A stretch of DNA of 64,000 nucleotides from Candidatus Skiveiella danica. GTDB taxonomy: Bacteria; Pseudomonadota; Gammaproteobacteria; Burkholderiales; Burkholderiaceae_C. Positions 46,641-54,558 of the stretch are shown here, piece after piece; the stretch's first letter is position 1; each line of letters opens with the position of its first letter. The position numbers and the translations under genes were made by a program. A model generated the notes under the pieces. It searched no databases and had not been told where the DNA came from. It saw nothing but the letters and a program-made list of their open reading frames with translations. The DNA is taken from assembly GCA_016721925.1 (NCBI GenBank), contig JADKHE010000001.1:434001-498000 (forward strand). Direction: 5' to 3'.

Positions 46641-48020
46641 TCAGCGGTGCGTGCCGAGCTTGTCGCGCCAGCCGGGGAACAGCGCGTCGGCGTCCTTCGG
46701 GAAAGACTCGAAGGCGCGGGCAAATTCCTTGTGCTCTTTCGCCCATTCGATGGGGTCGGCACCGGCTTTCCAGCAGTCATAAGCCTGGCGCAGCGAGGTG
46801 GCGCCGGCCGCAGGGCTGTCGATATGGCCGTAGCTGCCACCACCCGCGGTGTTGATCACGTTGCCGTGGCCCAGGTTTTCGAAGAAGCCCGGCAGGCGCA
46901 GCGCGTTCATGCCGCCCGAGATGATCGGCGTGGTTGGCTTCATGCCGAACCATTCCTGATGGTAGGCCGGGCCGGTGTAGCTGTCGCGCTCGATGATGTA
47001 GGCAATCGCGCGGTCGTCGTTCGTGCCTTCCATCTTGCCGAAGCCCATGGTGCCCACGTGGATGCCGGAGGCGCCCTGCAGCCGGCTCATCTTGGCCAGC
47101 ACGTAGGCGTCGTAGCCGCGCTTGGAGCTGGGGCTGGTCACCGCCCCGTGGCCGGCGCGGTGGTAGTGCAGGTACTGATTGGCAAAGTGGCGCCGGGCGG
47201 TGGTGATCATGCCGGGGCCGCCCACGTAGCCGTCCACCAGGAAGGCCACCTTGTCGGCGTCCGGTCCGAAGGTGCGCAGGATGAATTCGCCGCGCGCCAG
47301 CATCTCGTAGTGGTCGTCGGCGGTGATGTTGGCCGAGAACAGCTTGGCCTCGCCGGTCTCGTCCATGGCGCGCTTCATCGCGTCGTAGACCAGCGGGATG
47401 GTTTTGGCCATGGGCGCAAAGGTCTGGTTGCCTTGGGGCTCGTCGTTCTTGATGAAGTCGCCGCCCAGCCAGAACTGGTAAGCGGCCTTGGCAAAAGGCT
47501 CGGGGCGCAGGCCCAGCTTGGGCTTGATGATGGTGCCGGCAATGTAGCCGCCATCCTTTACCGGGCGGCCCAGGATGCGCCACAGGTCGGAGATGTCCTT
47601 GCTCGGGCCGTCGAACAGCTGGATCGCGCGCGGCGGCATGTAGAAGTCGTAGATCTTGGCGTGCTCGATGTCGCCCATGCCCTGGTTGTTGCCGATCACC
47701 AGCGTCAGGAACGACACGATCATCATGCGCCCGTCGGTGATGTTGCGGTCGAACAGGTCCAGCGGATAGGCAATGCGCATCTCCTCCGTCGCCTCGTCGA
47801 TCAGGTACACCAGCGCGTCCACGCCTTTGGTGAACTCGTCGGTGGTGGACACCTCGACGTTGGTGCCGGTGGAGGATTCGGCCGCAAAGTGCGCGGCGGC
47901 CTCCAGGTAGCCGTGGCCCGCCTTGGGCTTCATCTTGTAGGCCACGAGGATGTGGCGGCCGCCGCTGATCAGGTCTTGTTCCTTCAGGCTCAGGTCGGCG
48001 TAGCGGTTGGATTGGTCCAT
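46641..48020 (-). CDS. cbbM: Ribulose-bisphosphate carboxylase, form II large subunit
   Basis: A 459-residue form II RuBisCO, which needs no small subunit. Catalytic Lys166 is in GTIIKPKLG; the carbamylated Lys191 with Asp193 and Glu194 is in GGDFIKNDEPQG; the conserved His and loop 6 follow (HYHRAGHGA, GTMGFGKMEG). Residue numbers match the Rhodospirillum rubrum enzyme. Form II enzymes suit high CO2 and low O2. The ATG at 48020 follows GGAGA on the minus strand. It heads cbbMQO; a candidate CbbR site lies about 80 bp upstream. Confidence 0.98.
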   Translation of the reverse strand: MDQSNRYADLSLKEQDLISGGRHILVAYKMKPKAGHGYLEAAAHFAAESSTGTNVEVSTTDEFTKGVDALVYLIDEATEEMRIAYPLDLFDRNITDGRMMIVSFLTLVIGNNQGMGDIEHAKIYDFYMPPRAIQLFDGPSKDISDLWRILGRPVKDGGYIAGTIIKPKLGLRPEPFAKAAYQFWLGGDFIKNDEPQGNQTFAPMAKTIPLVYDAMKRAMDETGEAKLFSANITADDHYEMLARGEFILRTFGPDADKVAFLVDGYVGGPGMITTARRHFANQYLHYHRAGHGAVTSPSSKRGYDAYVLAKMSRLQGASGIHVGTMGFGKMEGTNDDRAIAYIIERDSYTGPAYHQEWFGMKPTTPIISGGMNALRLPGFFENLGHGNVINTAGGGSYGHIDSPAAGATSLRQAYDCWKAGADPIEWAKEHKEFARAFESFPKDADALFPGWRDKLGTHR

Positions 48021-48101
48021 GGGAAATCTCCGGTTAGGTCTGACAATAGAACGGACTGTAGGCGTCTGGATTCATAAAATAAATTCAAATTAAGTTTTTT
48101 G

Positions 48102-48123
48102 TTAATCAGAAATTGCTGATGAA
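48102..48123. promoter_or_regulatory. Candidate CbbR operator upstream of cbbM
   Basis: A 22-bp near-palindrome: TTAATCAG and CTGATGAA around AAATTG, within an AT-rich stretch (48070-48125) in a GC-rich genome. On the minus strand it starts TTCATCA and ends CTGATTAA, closely matching the site at 50830-50851 between cbbR and cbbY. LysR-type regulators bind such T-N11-A dyads. Confidence 0.65.
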
Positions 48124-48280
48124 TTGGGTGGCGCCCGACTGTGGCTGCGCGAGAAAAGCCCTTAGACTGCGGCGTTGAATCCGGTTGATAGGGACGCCCC
48201 TTGATCCAGGGGGCCGCGCGGCCGGCCCGTCCAACAACCGATACCGGCGCCATGGCCCGGAACACGTCCAAGGGGGCATC

Positions 48281-49759
48281 GTGAGCGTTTCATCCGGCTT
48301 CAACTACACCCAGGTGGACTCGACCTATTTCGAGAAACGGGGCCTGCGCCGATACGCAGGCGTCTGGTCGCTGTGGGCGTTGGGTGTCGGCGCCGTGATC
48401 TCCGGGCATTTTTCAGGATGGAATCTGGGCCTGGCGAATGGCTGGGGCAGCATGTTTCTGGCGACCGTGGTGATCGCGATCATGTACCTGGGCCTGACCT
48501 TTTCGCTGGCGGAAATGTCACCGGCGCTGCCGCATACGGGCGGGGCCTATTCCTTCGCCCGAACGGCGATGGGGCCGTGGGGCGGATTCCTGACCGGCCT
48601 GGCCGAAAATGTCGAGTACGTGTTGACGCCCGCCGTCATCGTTTATTTCATCAGCAGCTACATGTCGAGCATCTTCGGCACCTCGACCGCGATGTTGCCG
48701 TTGTGGTGGATAGGGTTCTACATCCTGTTCGTGGGCCTGAACATCGTTGGCGTTGAACTCTCGTTCAAGGTGACGTTGATCGTGACCCTGCTGGCACTGG
48801 CGTGCCTGGTGGTGTTCTGGTTCAGCGCGCTGCCCGCCATCGACTTCACCCGGTGGGCCATGAATGTGGGCGCGGAAGGCGTGGCCTTGCCTGAAGGGAA
48901 GGGACCCTTTCTGCCCAAGGGTTTCATGGGTGTTCTGGCCTGCCTGCCTTTTGCTGTCTGGCTGTTCCTGGCGATCGAGCAGTTGCCGTTGGCCGCAGAG
49001 GAGTCCGTCGACCCTGCGCGTGACATGCCACGCGGCATTCTGGCGGGCATCTTCACGCTGATCATTTCCGCCTTCATGATCCTTTGGCTGAACCCATCCG
49101 TGGCCGGCATCGGCTCCCACAAACTGGCCACCTCCGGGGAACCTTTGCTGGATGGCCTCAAGGCCATTTATGGTGAAGGCATTGCCAAGACTTTGGCGAC
49201 CGTTGCCGTGCTGGGCCTTGTTGCCAGTTTTCACACCATCATCTTTGCCAAGGGTCGCCAGATCTATTCGCTCAGCCGCGCGGGGTATTTCCCGACCGTG
49301 CTCTCCGTCACCCATGGCCGGCGCAAGACGCCACACCTGGCCATGACGGCCGGTTCGGTGCTGGCACTGGCGGTCATGCTGGCACTGTGGTTCAGCCTGG
49401 GGGCGGACAAGGGGGCCGCCGTCATCGGTGGCAACCTGCTGAACATGGCCGTTTTTGGCGCCATGTTCTCGTACATCATGCAGGCGATCGCCTTCATCCA
49501 ACTTCGCCGGAACTTCCCCAGGTTGCATCGGCCCTACCGGAGCCCGTTCGGTACCGTCGGCGCAGGCCTGACGGTGCTGATCGCAGCTGTGACCTTGTAT
49601 TTCCAGCTGACCGATCCGGTGTACCGCGAAGGCGTGCTGTGGGTCGCCCTCTGGTTTGCCATCGGCGTCCTCTATTTCGCCCTGGTCGGTCGCCATCGCC
49701 TGATCCTGTCGCCGGAAGAGGAGTTTGCGCTGGATCACAGCAAAGCCGGGCAGGGCTGA
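48281..49759 (+). CDS. eat: APC-family permease, probable ethanolamine permease
   Basis: A 492-residue polytopic membrane protein of the amino-acid/polyamine/organocation superfamily. Its N-terminus (FEKRGLRRYAGVWSLWALG followed by GAVISGHFSGWN) resembles the ethanolamine permease branch, and the substrate helix IEQLPLAAEES is present. GTG 48281 with AGGGGGC upstream is the likely start; the frame upstream overlaps the cbbM promoter. No ethanolamine ammonia-lyase genes are nearby, so the substrate is uncertain. It splits the usual cbbR-cbbM pair. Confidence 0.82.
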   Translation: MSVSSGFNYTQVDSTYFEKRGLRRYAGVWSLWALGVGAVISGHFSGWNLGLANGWGSMFLATVVIAIMYLGLTFSLAEMSPALPHTGGAYSFARTAMGPWGGFLTGLAENVEYVLTPAVIVYFISSYMSSIFGTSTAMLPLWWIGFYILFVGLNIVGVELSFKVTLIVTLLALACLVVFWFSALPAIDFTRWAMNVGAEGVALPEGKGPFLPKGFMGVLACLPFAVWLFLAIEQLPLAAEESVDPARDMPRGILAGIFTLIISAFMILWLNPSVAGIGSHKLATSGEPLLDGLKAIYGEGIAKTLATVAVLGLVASFHTIIFAKGRQIYSLSRAGYFPTVLSVTHGRRKTPHLAMTAGSVLALAVMLALWFSLGADKGAAVIGGNLLNMAVFGAMFSYIMQAIAFIQLRRNFPRLHRPYRSPFGTVGAGLTVLIAAVTLYFQLTDPVYREGVLWVALWFAIGVLYFALVGRHRLILSPEEEFALDHSKAGQG

Positions 49760-49841
49760 GGCTTCAAGACGCACGGGAGATCGGCGCACCGTCGGGCGGG
49801 TTCGCGTTACCCTGGCCGATCGGCAGGCCGTCCTCATTGAG

Positions 49842-49885
49842 TCCTGAATTTGTAGCAAATAATGACCATCCGACGACGGGACACA
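49842..49885 (+). repeat. Dispersed repeat copy 5
   Basis: TTTGTAGCAAATAATGACCA followed by TCCGACGACGGG matches the family core. It lies between the convergent permease and cbbR genes. Confidence 0.65.
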
Positions 49886-49903
49886 GGTCTTTTTTCCTGA
49901 AAA

Positions 49904-50815
49904 TCAGCTCCAGGAGTCCATCAGCGCACCCCCTTGCTCGATCAGGAACTCCTTGAAGGCGCGGGCGGCCGGGGAGAGCTTCTTCTGGCTCAGGTGGGTC
50001 ACATACCAGTGGCCCATGACCGGCAGGCCCACAATGTCCACCAGCGCGATATGGCCGCTGGCCAGTTCGTGACGCACTGTGCGAAGCGAAAGAAAGCTCA
50101 GACCCATACCGGCCATCACGGCCTGTTTGATGGTCTCGTTGCTGGGCATTTCCATCACGACCTTCAGCGGCGTCTTGTTATCGGCAAACAGCCGTTCCAT
50201 CGCCGCTCGTGTGCCTGAGCCTTCCTCGCGCACCACGAAGCCGTGGTCGGCCAGCGCCGAGAACGGCAATTTCTTGCGCCGCGCCAGCGCATGATCGGGC
50301 GTAGCCAGTACGGCCTGGGGGTTGGTGGCAAAAGGCGTCGCCACGCAGTCCATGTCAGCAGGGGCGCGGCCCATCACCACCAGGTCCGCTTCGTTGCGCG
50401 CCAGCAGGCCGAGGATATTCTCACGGTTGTCGATCTTGAGCTGGATGTCGATACCCTGGAACTGCTTGCCAAAACGCACCAGCAGCATGGGGATGAAGTA
50501 CTTTGCGGTGCTGACCACGGCCAGGTCGATGCGCCCCCGTTTGAGGCCCACATGATCGGCCATCAGGGCTTCCAGGTCCTTGAACTGGCCCATGGCGGCT
50601 ATCGCGTGCGTGCGGAAAGCCTCGCCCGCTTGGGTCAGGCGGATGTTGCGGCCCACGGGTTCGACCAGGGGCAGTCCGAATGCGTCTTCCAGCTGGCGGA
50701 TCTGCATGGATACCGCCGGCTGGGTGACAAACAGCCGCTCGGCCGCTTTCGACACCGAGCCCTGGCGCGCCACTTCAAGGAAGGTCTGGATCTGTTTCAG
50801 CGTATAGGGACGCAT
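49904..50815 (-). CDS. cbbR: LysR-family Calvin cycle regulator CbbR
   Basis: A 303-residue LysR-type regulator. The HTH is LKQIQTFLEVARQGSVSKAA...VTQPAVSMQIRQLE, and the co-inducer domain begins GRIDLAVVSTAKYFIP. It is divergent from cbbY and the large cbb operon, which with the shared operator motif supports CbbR. It likely activates both cbb operons in response to metabolites such as RuBP, PEP or NADPH, as in relatives. A typical site overlaps its own promoter (50830-50851), suggesting autorepression. Confidence 0.93.
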   Translation of the reverse strand: MRPYTLKQIQTFLEVARQGSVSKAAERLFVTQPAVSMQIRQLEDAFGLPLVEPVGRNIRLTQAGEAFRTHAIAAMGQFKDLEALMADHVGLKRGRIDLAVVSTAKYFIPMLLVRFGKQFQGIDIQLKIDNRENILGLLARNEADLVVMGRAPADMDCVATPFATNPQAVLATPDHALARRKKLPFSALADHGFVVREEGSGTRAAMERLFADNKTPLKVVMEMPSNETIKQAVMAGMGLSFLSLRTVRHELASGHIALVDIVGLPVMGHWYVTHLSQKKLSPAARAFKEFLIEQGGALMDSWS

Positions 50816-50829
50816 GGCACAACTCCTTA

Positions 50830-50851
50830 TTCATCAAATTATTCTGATGAA
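50830..50851. promoter_or_regulatory. Candidate CbbR operator between cbbR and cbbYEFPTZGKA
   Basis: TTCATCA and TGATGAA are perfect inverted half-sites separated by 8 A/T-rich bases (AATTATTC), 15 bp upstream of the cbbR start and about 100 bp upstream of cbbY. It matches the candidate site upstream of cbbM in both half-sites but one base. Confidence 0.7.
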
Positions 50852-50952
50852 ATATTCAATAAACGTGATTGGAGTTTATGGGTTCATGGGGGTAAAGTAA
50901 ATCCACTTTCACTGATATATCCAGCCGCACCCACCTCGTCGGAAAGAAGCCC

Positions 50953-51702
50953 ATGTCCACACCCGCCCTTCAAGCCCTCATTTTCGATGTCGACGGCACC
51001 CTGGCCGACACCGAAAGCGCGCACCGGGCAGCTTTCAACCATGCTTTTGCCGAACTGGGCATGGACTGGCAATGGGACGAGGCGCTGTACCTCGAACTTC
51101 TCAACATCTCGGGCGGCAAGGAGCGCATCCGTCATTACTGGGTGCAGGCGCACCCCGACATCCGGGCGCTGGATGGCCAGGCGGTGCAGGACACCATCAA
51201 CCAGATACACGAGCTCAAGACGGCCGCCTACGAGCAGGCCGTTCAGGACGGCGCCGTGGCATTGCGCCCGGGCGTGCTCAAGCTGATCGAGGCTGCTTTC
51301 ACCGATGGCCTGCGCCTGGCGATTGCCACGACCACCTCACCGGTCAACATCACCGCTCTGCTGCGAACAGCCATTGGCCCGGACTGGCGACAGTACTTCA
51401 CCGTGGTCGAGGATGCTTCCACCGCGCCTATCAAGAAGCCCCATCCACAGGTTTATCTGCAGACCCTGAATCGGCTCGAACTGCCCGCACGGGCTTGCCT
51501 TGCGCTGGAAGACTCGGCCAACGGGCTGCAGGCCGCGCTGGCGGCGTCTCTGGCGACGATCATCACGCCGAACGCATTTACCGCGCATCACGACTTCAAA
51601 GGCGCGCTGCGGGTGCTGCCGTCGCTGCGCTATGTCAATGTGGCCCACCTGCGTGCGTGGCATGCTGAAGCCAATGCAGGGAAGGCGTTGCTGCGCGCCT
51701 GA
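50953..51702 (+). CDS. cbbY: HAD-family phosphatase CbbY
   Basis: A 249-residue HAD phosphatase. Motif I is IFDVDGTLADTE (nucleophile and acid Asp), motif II IATTTSP, motif III/IV IKKPHPQVYL and LALEDSANG. CbbY dephosphorylates xylulose-1,5-bisphosphate, a RuBisCO inhibitor made by misfire. It is the first gene of the plus-strand cbb operon. GGAAAG precedes ATG 50953. Confidence 0.93.
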   Translation: MSTPALQALIFDVDGTLADTESAHRAAFNHAFAELGMDWQWDEALYLELLNISGGKERIRHYWVQAHPDIRALDGQAVQDTINQIHELKTAAYEQAVQDGAVALRPGVLKLIEAAFTDGLRLAIATTTSPVNITALLRTAIGPDWRQYFTVVEDASTAPIKKPHPQVYLQTLNRLELPARACLALEDSANGLQAALAASLATIITPNAFTAHHDFKGALRVLPSLRYVNVAHLRAWHAEANAGKALLRA

Positions 51703-51720
51703 TTCCATCCGGAGAACTCC

Positions 51721-52444
51721 ATGACCCCACCTACCGTGCGCATCGCCCCCTCCATCCTGTCCGCGGACTTCGCCCGCTTGGGCGAGGAAGTCCGCGCCAT
51801 CGAGGGCGGCGGGCGCCGCGCTCGTGCACTTCGACGTGATGGACAACCACTACGTTCCCAACCTCACCATCGGCCCGCTGGTGTGCGAGGCGATCCGCCC
51901 GCATGTTCAGATTCCAATCGACGTGCACCTGATGGTGGAGCCGGTGGATGCGCTGATCCCGCTGTTTGCCAAGGCCGGCGCCAACATCATCACCTTCCAC
52001 CCCGAGGCCAGCCGTCACGTTGACCGGACCTTGCAACTGATCCGCGACCACGGCTGCAAGGCCGGCATCGTGCTGAACCCGGCGACACCACTGGACTGGA
52101 TGGATCACGTGATGGACCGTCTCGACATCGTGCTGCTGATGAGCGTGAATCCGGGCTTTGGCGGGCAGAAATTCATCCCTTCCACGCTGCCCAAGCTGCG
52201 CCAAGCGCGTGCCCGTATCCGGGCGCATGAAGAAGCCGGTGGCCAGCCGATCTGGCTGGAGGTGGATGGCGGGGTCAAGACCGACAACATCCGCGAAATT
52301 GTGCAGGCGGGGGCCGACACCTGTGTGGCCGGCAGCGCGGTGTTTGGCGCGCCCGATGCCGATCGCGGCTACCGCACCGTGATGCAACAGCTGATCAAGG
52401 CTGCCGCCACTGACGTTGCGCCCACTGCGTCCGCGTTGCGCTGA
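51721..52444 (+). CDS. cbbE: Ribulose-phosphate 3-epimerase (frameshifted)
   Basis: The gene should encode about 240 residues. From ATG 51721 frame 1 reads RIAPSILSADFARLGEEVRA then IE; the expected AAGAALVHFDVMDNHYVPN continues in another frame from 51806. One extra G in the run at 51804-51806 explains the shift. The metal and catalytic residues (SADF Ser/Asp, HFDVMD, HLMVEP, VDGGV) are all intact. It interconverts ribulose-5-phosphate and xylulose-5-phosphate. Intact flanking genes point to a sequence error, not a dead gene. Confidence 0.88.
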
Positions 52445-52474
52445 ATCCTTGAACCTTTCCGAGAGCAAACCACC

Positions 52475-53569
52475 ATGACCACGCGCCGCCGTTTCACCCT
52501 CACGCAATACCTCATCGAGCAGCGTCGCCGCTTTCCCGGCGCCAGCGGCGATTTCAATGCCTTGCTGCTCGACGTGGCCCTGGCCTGCAAGGCCATCGCG
52601 CGATCGGTGGCCTTTGGCGAACTTTCCAGTGTGCTCGGTCATGCCGAGCCGGAGGTGACCACCAACGTCAACGTACAGGGAGAAGAACAGAAACGGCTCG
52701 ACGTGATCAGCAACGAGTACTTCACCCAGATGACGGAGTGGGGCGGTCACCTCGCGGGCATGGCGTCCGAGGAGATGGACCACCCCTACCAGATCCCTGA
52801 GGCCCAGCAGCGGGGCAAGTACCTGCTGGTGTTCGACCCGCTCGACGGATCCAGCAACATCGATGTGAACGTGACGGTGGGCAGCATCTTCAGCATCCTG
52901 CGGGCTCCCCAGGACGTGATCGACAGCGGGCGCGATGTGGTGGAGACCGACTTCTTCCAGCCCGGGTCGCAACAGATGGCCGCTGGCTATGCGCTGTACG
53001 GTCCCACCACCATGCTGGTGCTTTCCGTGGGCAACGGGGCAGCGGGCTTCACGCTGGACCCGAACCTGGGGCAGTTCATGCTGACCCACCCGAACCTGCA
53101 GATCCCCGCGGACACGCAGGAGTTCGCCATCAACGCCTCCAACAGCCGCTTCTGGGAGCCGCCGGTGAAGCGCTACGTGGATGAGTGCCTGGCCGGCAAG
53201 ACCGGCCCACGCGGCAAGGACTTCAACATGCGCTGGATTGCCAGCATGGTGGCCGAGGCGCACCGCATCCTCATGCGAGGCGGTGTCTTCATGTACCCCC
53301 GCGACACCAAGGATCCCAGCAAACCCGGGCGTCTGCGCCTGCTGTATGAGGCCAATCCGATTGGTTTCATCATCGAGCAGGCGGGCGGCCGCGCCTCCAC
53401 CGGCCGTCAGCCTATGCTGGGCGTGATGCCGACATCGCTGCACCAGCGCATCGGCCTGGTGTTCGGTTCGAAGAACGAGGTGGAGCGCATCGAGCGCTAC
53501 CACACCGAGCCTGTGCCGCGCGAGATCGAGAATCCGCTGTTTGCCCCGCGCAGCCTGTTTCGCGACTGA
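52475..53569 (+). CDS. cbbF: Fructose-1,6-bisphosphatase class 1
   Basis: A 364-residue class I FBPase that also may act on sedoheptulose bisphosphate. Metal site: FDPLDGSSNIDVNVTVGSIF; substrate phosphate region RWIASMVAEAHRIL; C-terminal YEANPIGFIIEQAGGRAS. It completes RuBP regeneration. ATG 52475. The next gene is separated by a copy of the dispersed repeat. Confidence 0.96.
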   Translation: MTTRRRFTLTQYLIEQRRRFPGASGDFNALLLDVALACKAIARSVAFGELSSVLGHAEPEVTTNVNVQGEEQKRLDVISNEYFTQMTEWGGHLAGMASEEMDHPYQIPEAQQRGKYLLVFDPLDGSSNIDVNVTVGSIFSILRAPQDVIDSGRDVVETDFFQPGSQQMAAGYALYGPTTMLVLSVGNGAAGFTLDPNLGQFMLTHPNLQIPADTQEFAINASNSRFWEPPVKRYVDECLAGKTGPRGKDFNMRWIASMVAEAHRILMRGGVFMYPRDTKDPSKPGRLRLLYEANPIGFIIEQAGGRASTGRQPMLGVMPTSLHQRIGLVFGSKNEVERIERYHTEPVPREIENPLFAPRSLFRD

Positions 53570-53617
53570 ATGCTACTGAAAATGTAGCTAATTGCGACCA
53601 TTCCACGCTGGGTAAAG
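53569..53617 (+). repeat. Dispersed repeat copy 6, between cbbF and cbbP
   Basis: GCTAC-TGAAAAT-GTAGC forms a small hairpin, then TAATTGCGACCATTCCACGC and TGGG match the family core. It lies within the operon, immediately after cbbF, and may act as an RNA-processing or stability element. Confidence 0.7.
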
Positions 53618-53657
53618 CACAAATTCATTCAAAAACCACTTATCCGAGGGTCCCACC

Positions 53658-54539
53658 ATGTCAGAACGCCATCCCATCATCGCGATCACCGGTTCGTCGG
53701 GCGCGGGTACCACCTCGGTGACGCGCACCTTTGAGAACATCTTCCGCCGAGAAAACGTGAACGCAGCCATCATCGAAGGCGACAGCTTCCACCGGTACGA
53801 CCGCAAGGAGATGAAGCTCAAGGCGGCCGAAGCTGAAAAGGCAGGCAACAACAACTTCAGCCATTTCGGAGCCGAGAACAACCTGTTTCCCGAGCTGGAG
53901 ACGCTGTTCCGCGACTACGCGACCACCGGCACCGGCAAGCGTCGCAAGTACCTGCACGACATGGAGGAGGCCGCGCCCTACAAACAGGAGCCGGGTACCT
54001 TCACGCCCTGGGAAGACGTTCCTGCCAACACCGATCTGCTGTTCTATGAAGGCCTGCACGGCGCCGTGGTTACGCCCGAGGTCAACATCGCCCAGCACCC
54101 GGACCTGTTGATCGGCGTGGTGCCGGTCATCAACCTGGAGTGGATCCAGAAGCTCTACCGCGACAAGAAACAGCGCGGCTACAGCACCGAGGCCGTGACG
54201 GACACCATCCTGCGCCGCATGCCGGATTACGTGAACTACATCTGCCCGCAGTTCATGCACACGCATGTGAACTTCCAGCGGGTGCCGATGGTGGACACCT
54301 CCAATCCCTTCATCGCCCGCGATATTCCGAGCGCCGACGAGAGCATGGTGGTGATCCGGTTCTCCAACCCCAAGGGCATCGATTTCCAGTACCTGCGCAA
54401 CATGATCAACGATTCGTTCATGTCGCGCGCCAACACCATCGTGGTGCCAGGGGGCAAGATGGAGCTCGCCATGCAGCTGATCTTCACGCCCTTCGTCTGG
54501 CGGATGATGGAGCGCCGCAAGCGGGCTCTCGCAGCCTGA
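53658..54539 (+). CDS. cbbP: Phosphoribulokinase
   Basis: A 293-residue bacterial-type phosphoribulokinase, which makes RuBP from ribulose-5-phosphate and ATP. The P-loop is ITGSSGAGTTSVTRTFE, followed by IEGDSFHRYDRKEMK and FYEGLHGAVV. With cbbM it is diagnostic of a working Calvin cycle. A G-rich Shine-Dalgarno (GAGGG) precedes ATG 53658. Confidence 0.96.
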   Translation: MSERHPIIAITGSSGAGTTSVTRTFENIFRRENVNAAIIEGDSFHRYDRKEMKLKAAEAEKAGNNNFSHFGAENNLFPELETLFRDYATTGTGKRRKYLHDMEEAAPYKQEPGTFTPWEDVPANTDLLFYEGLHGAVVTPEVNIAQHPDLLIGVVPVINLEWIQKLYRDKKQRGYSTEAVTDTILRRMPDYVNYICPQFMHTHVNFQRVPMVDTSNPFIARDIPSADESMVVIRFSNPKGIDFQYLRNMINDSFMSRANTIVVPGGKMELAMQLIFTPFVWRMMERRKRALAA

Positions 54540-54558
54540 AACCAGGGAGACCCGCACC

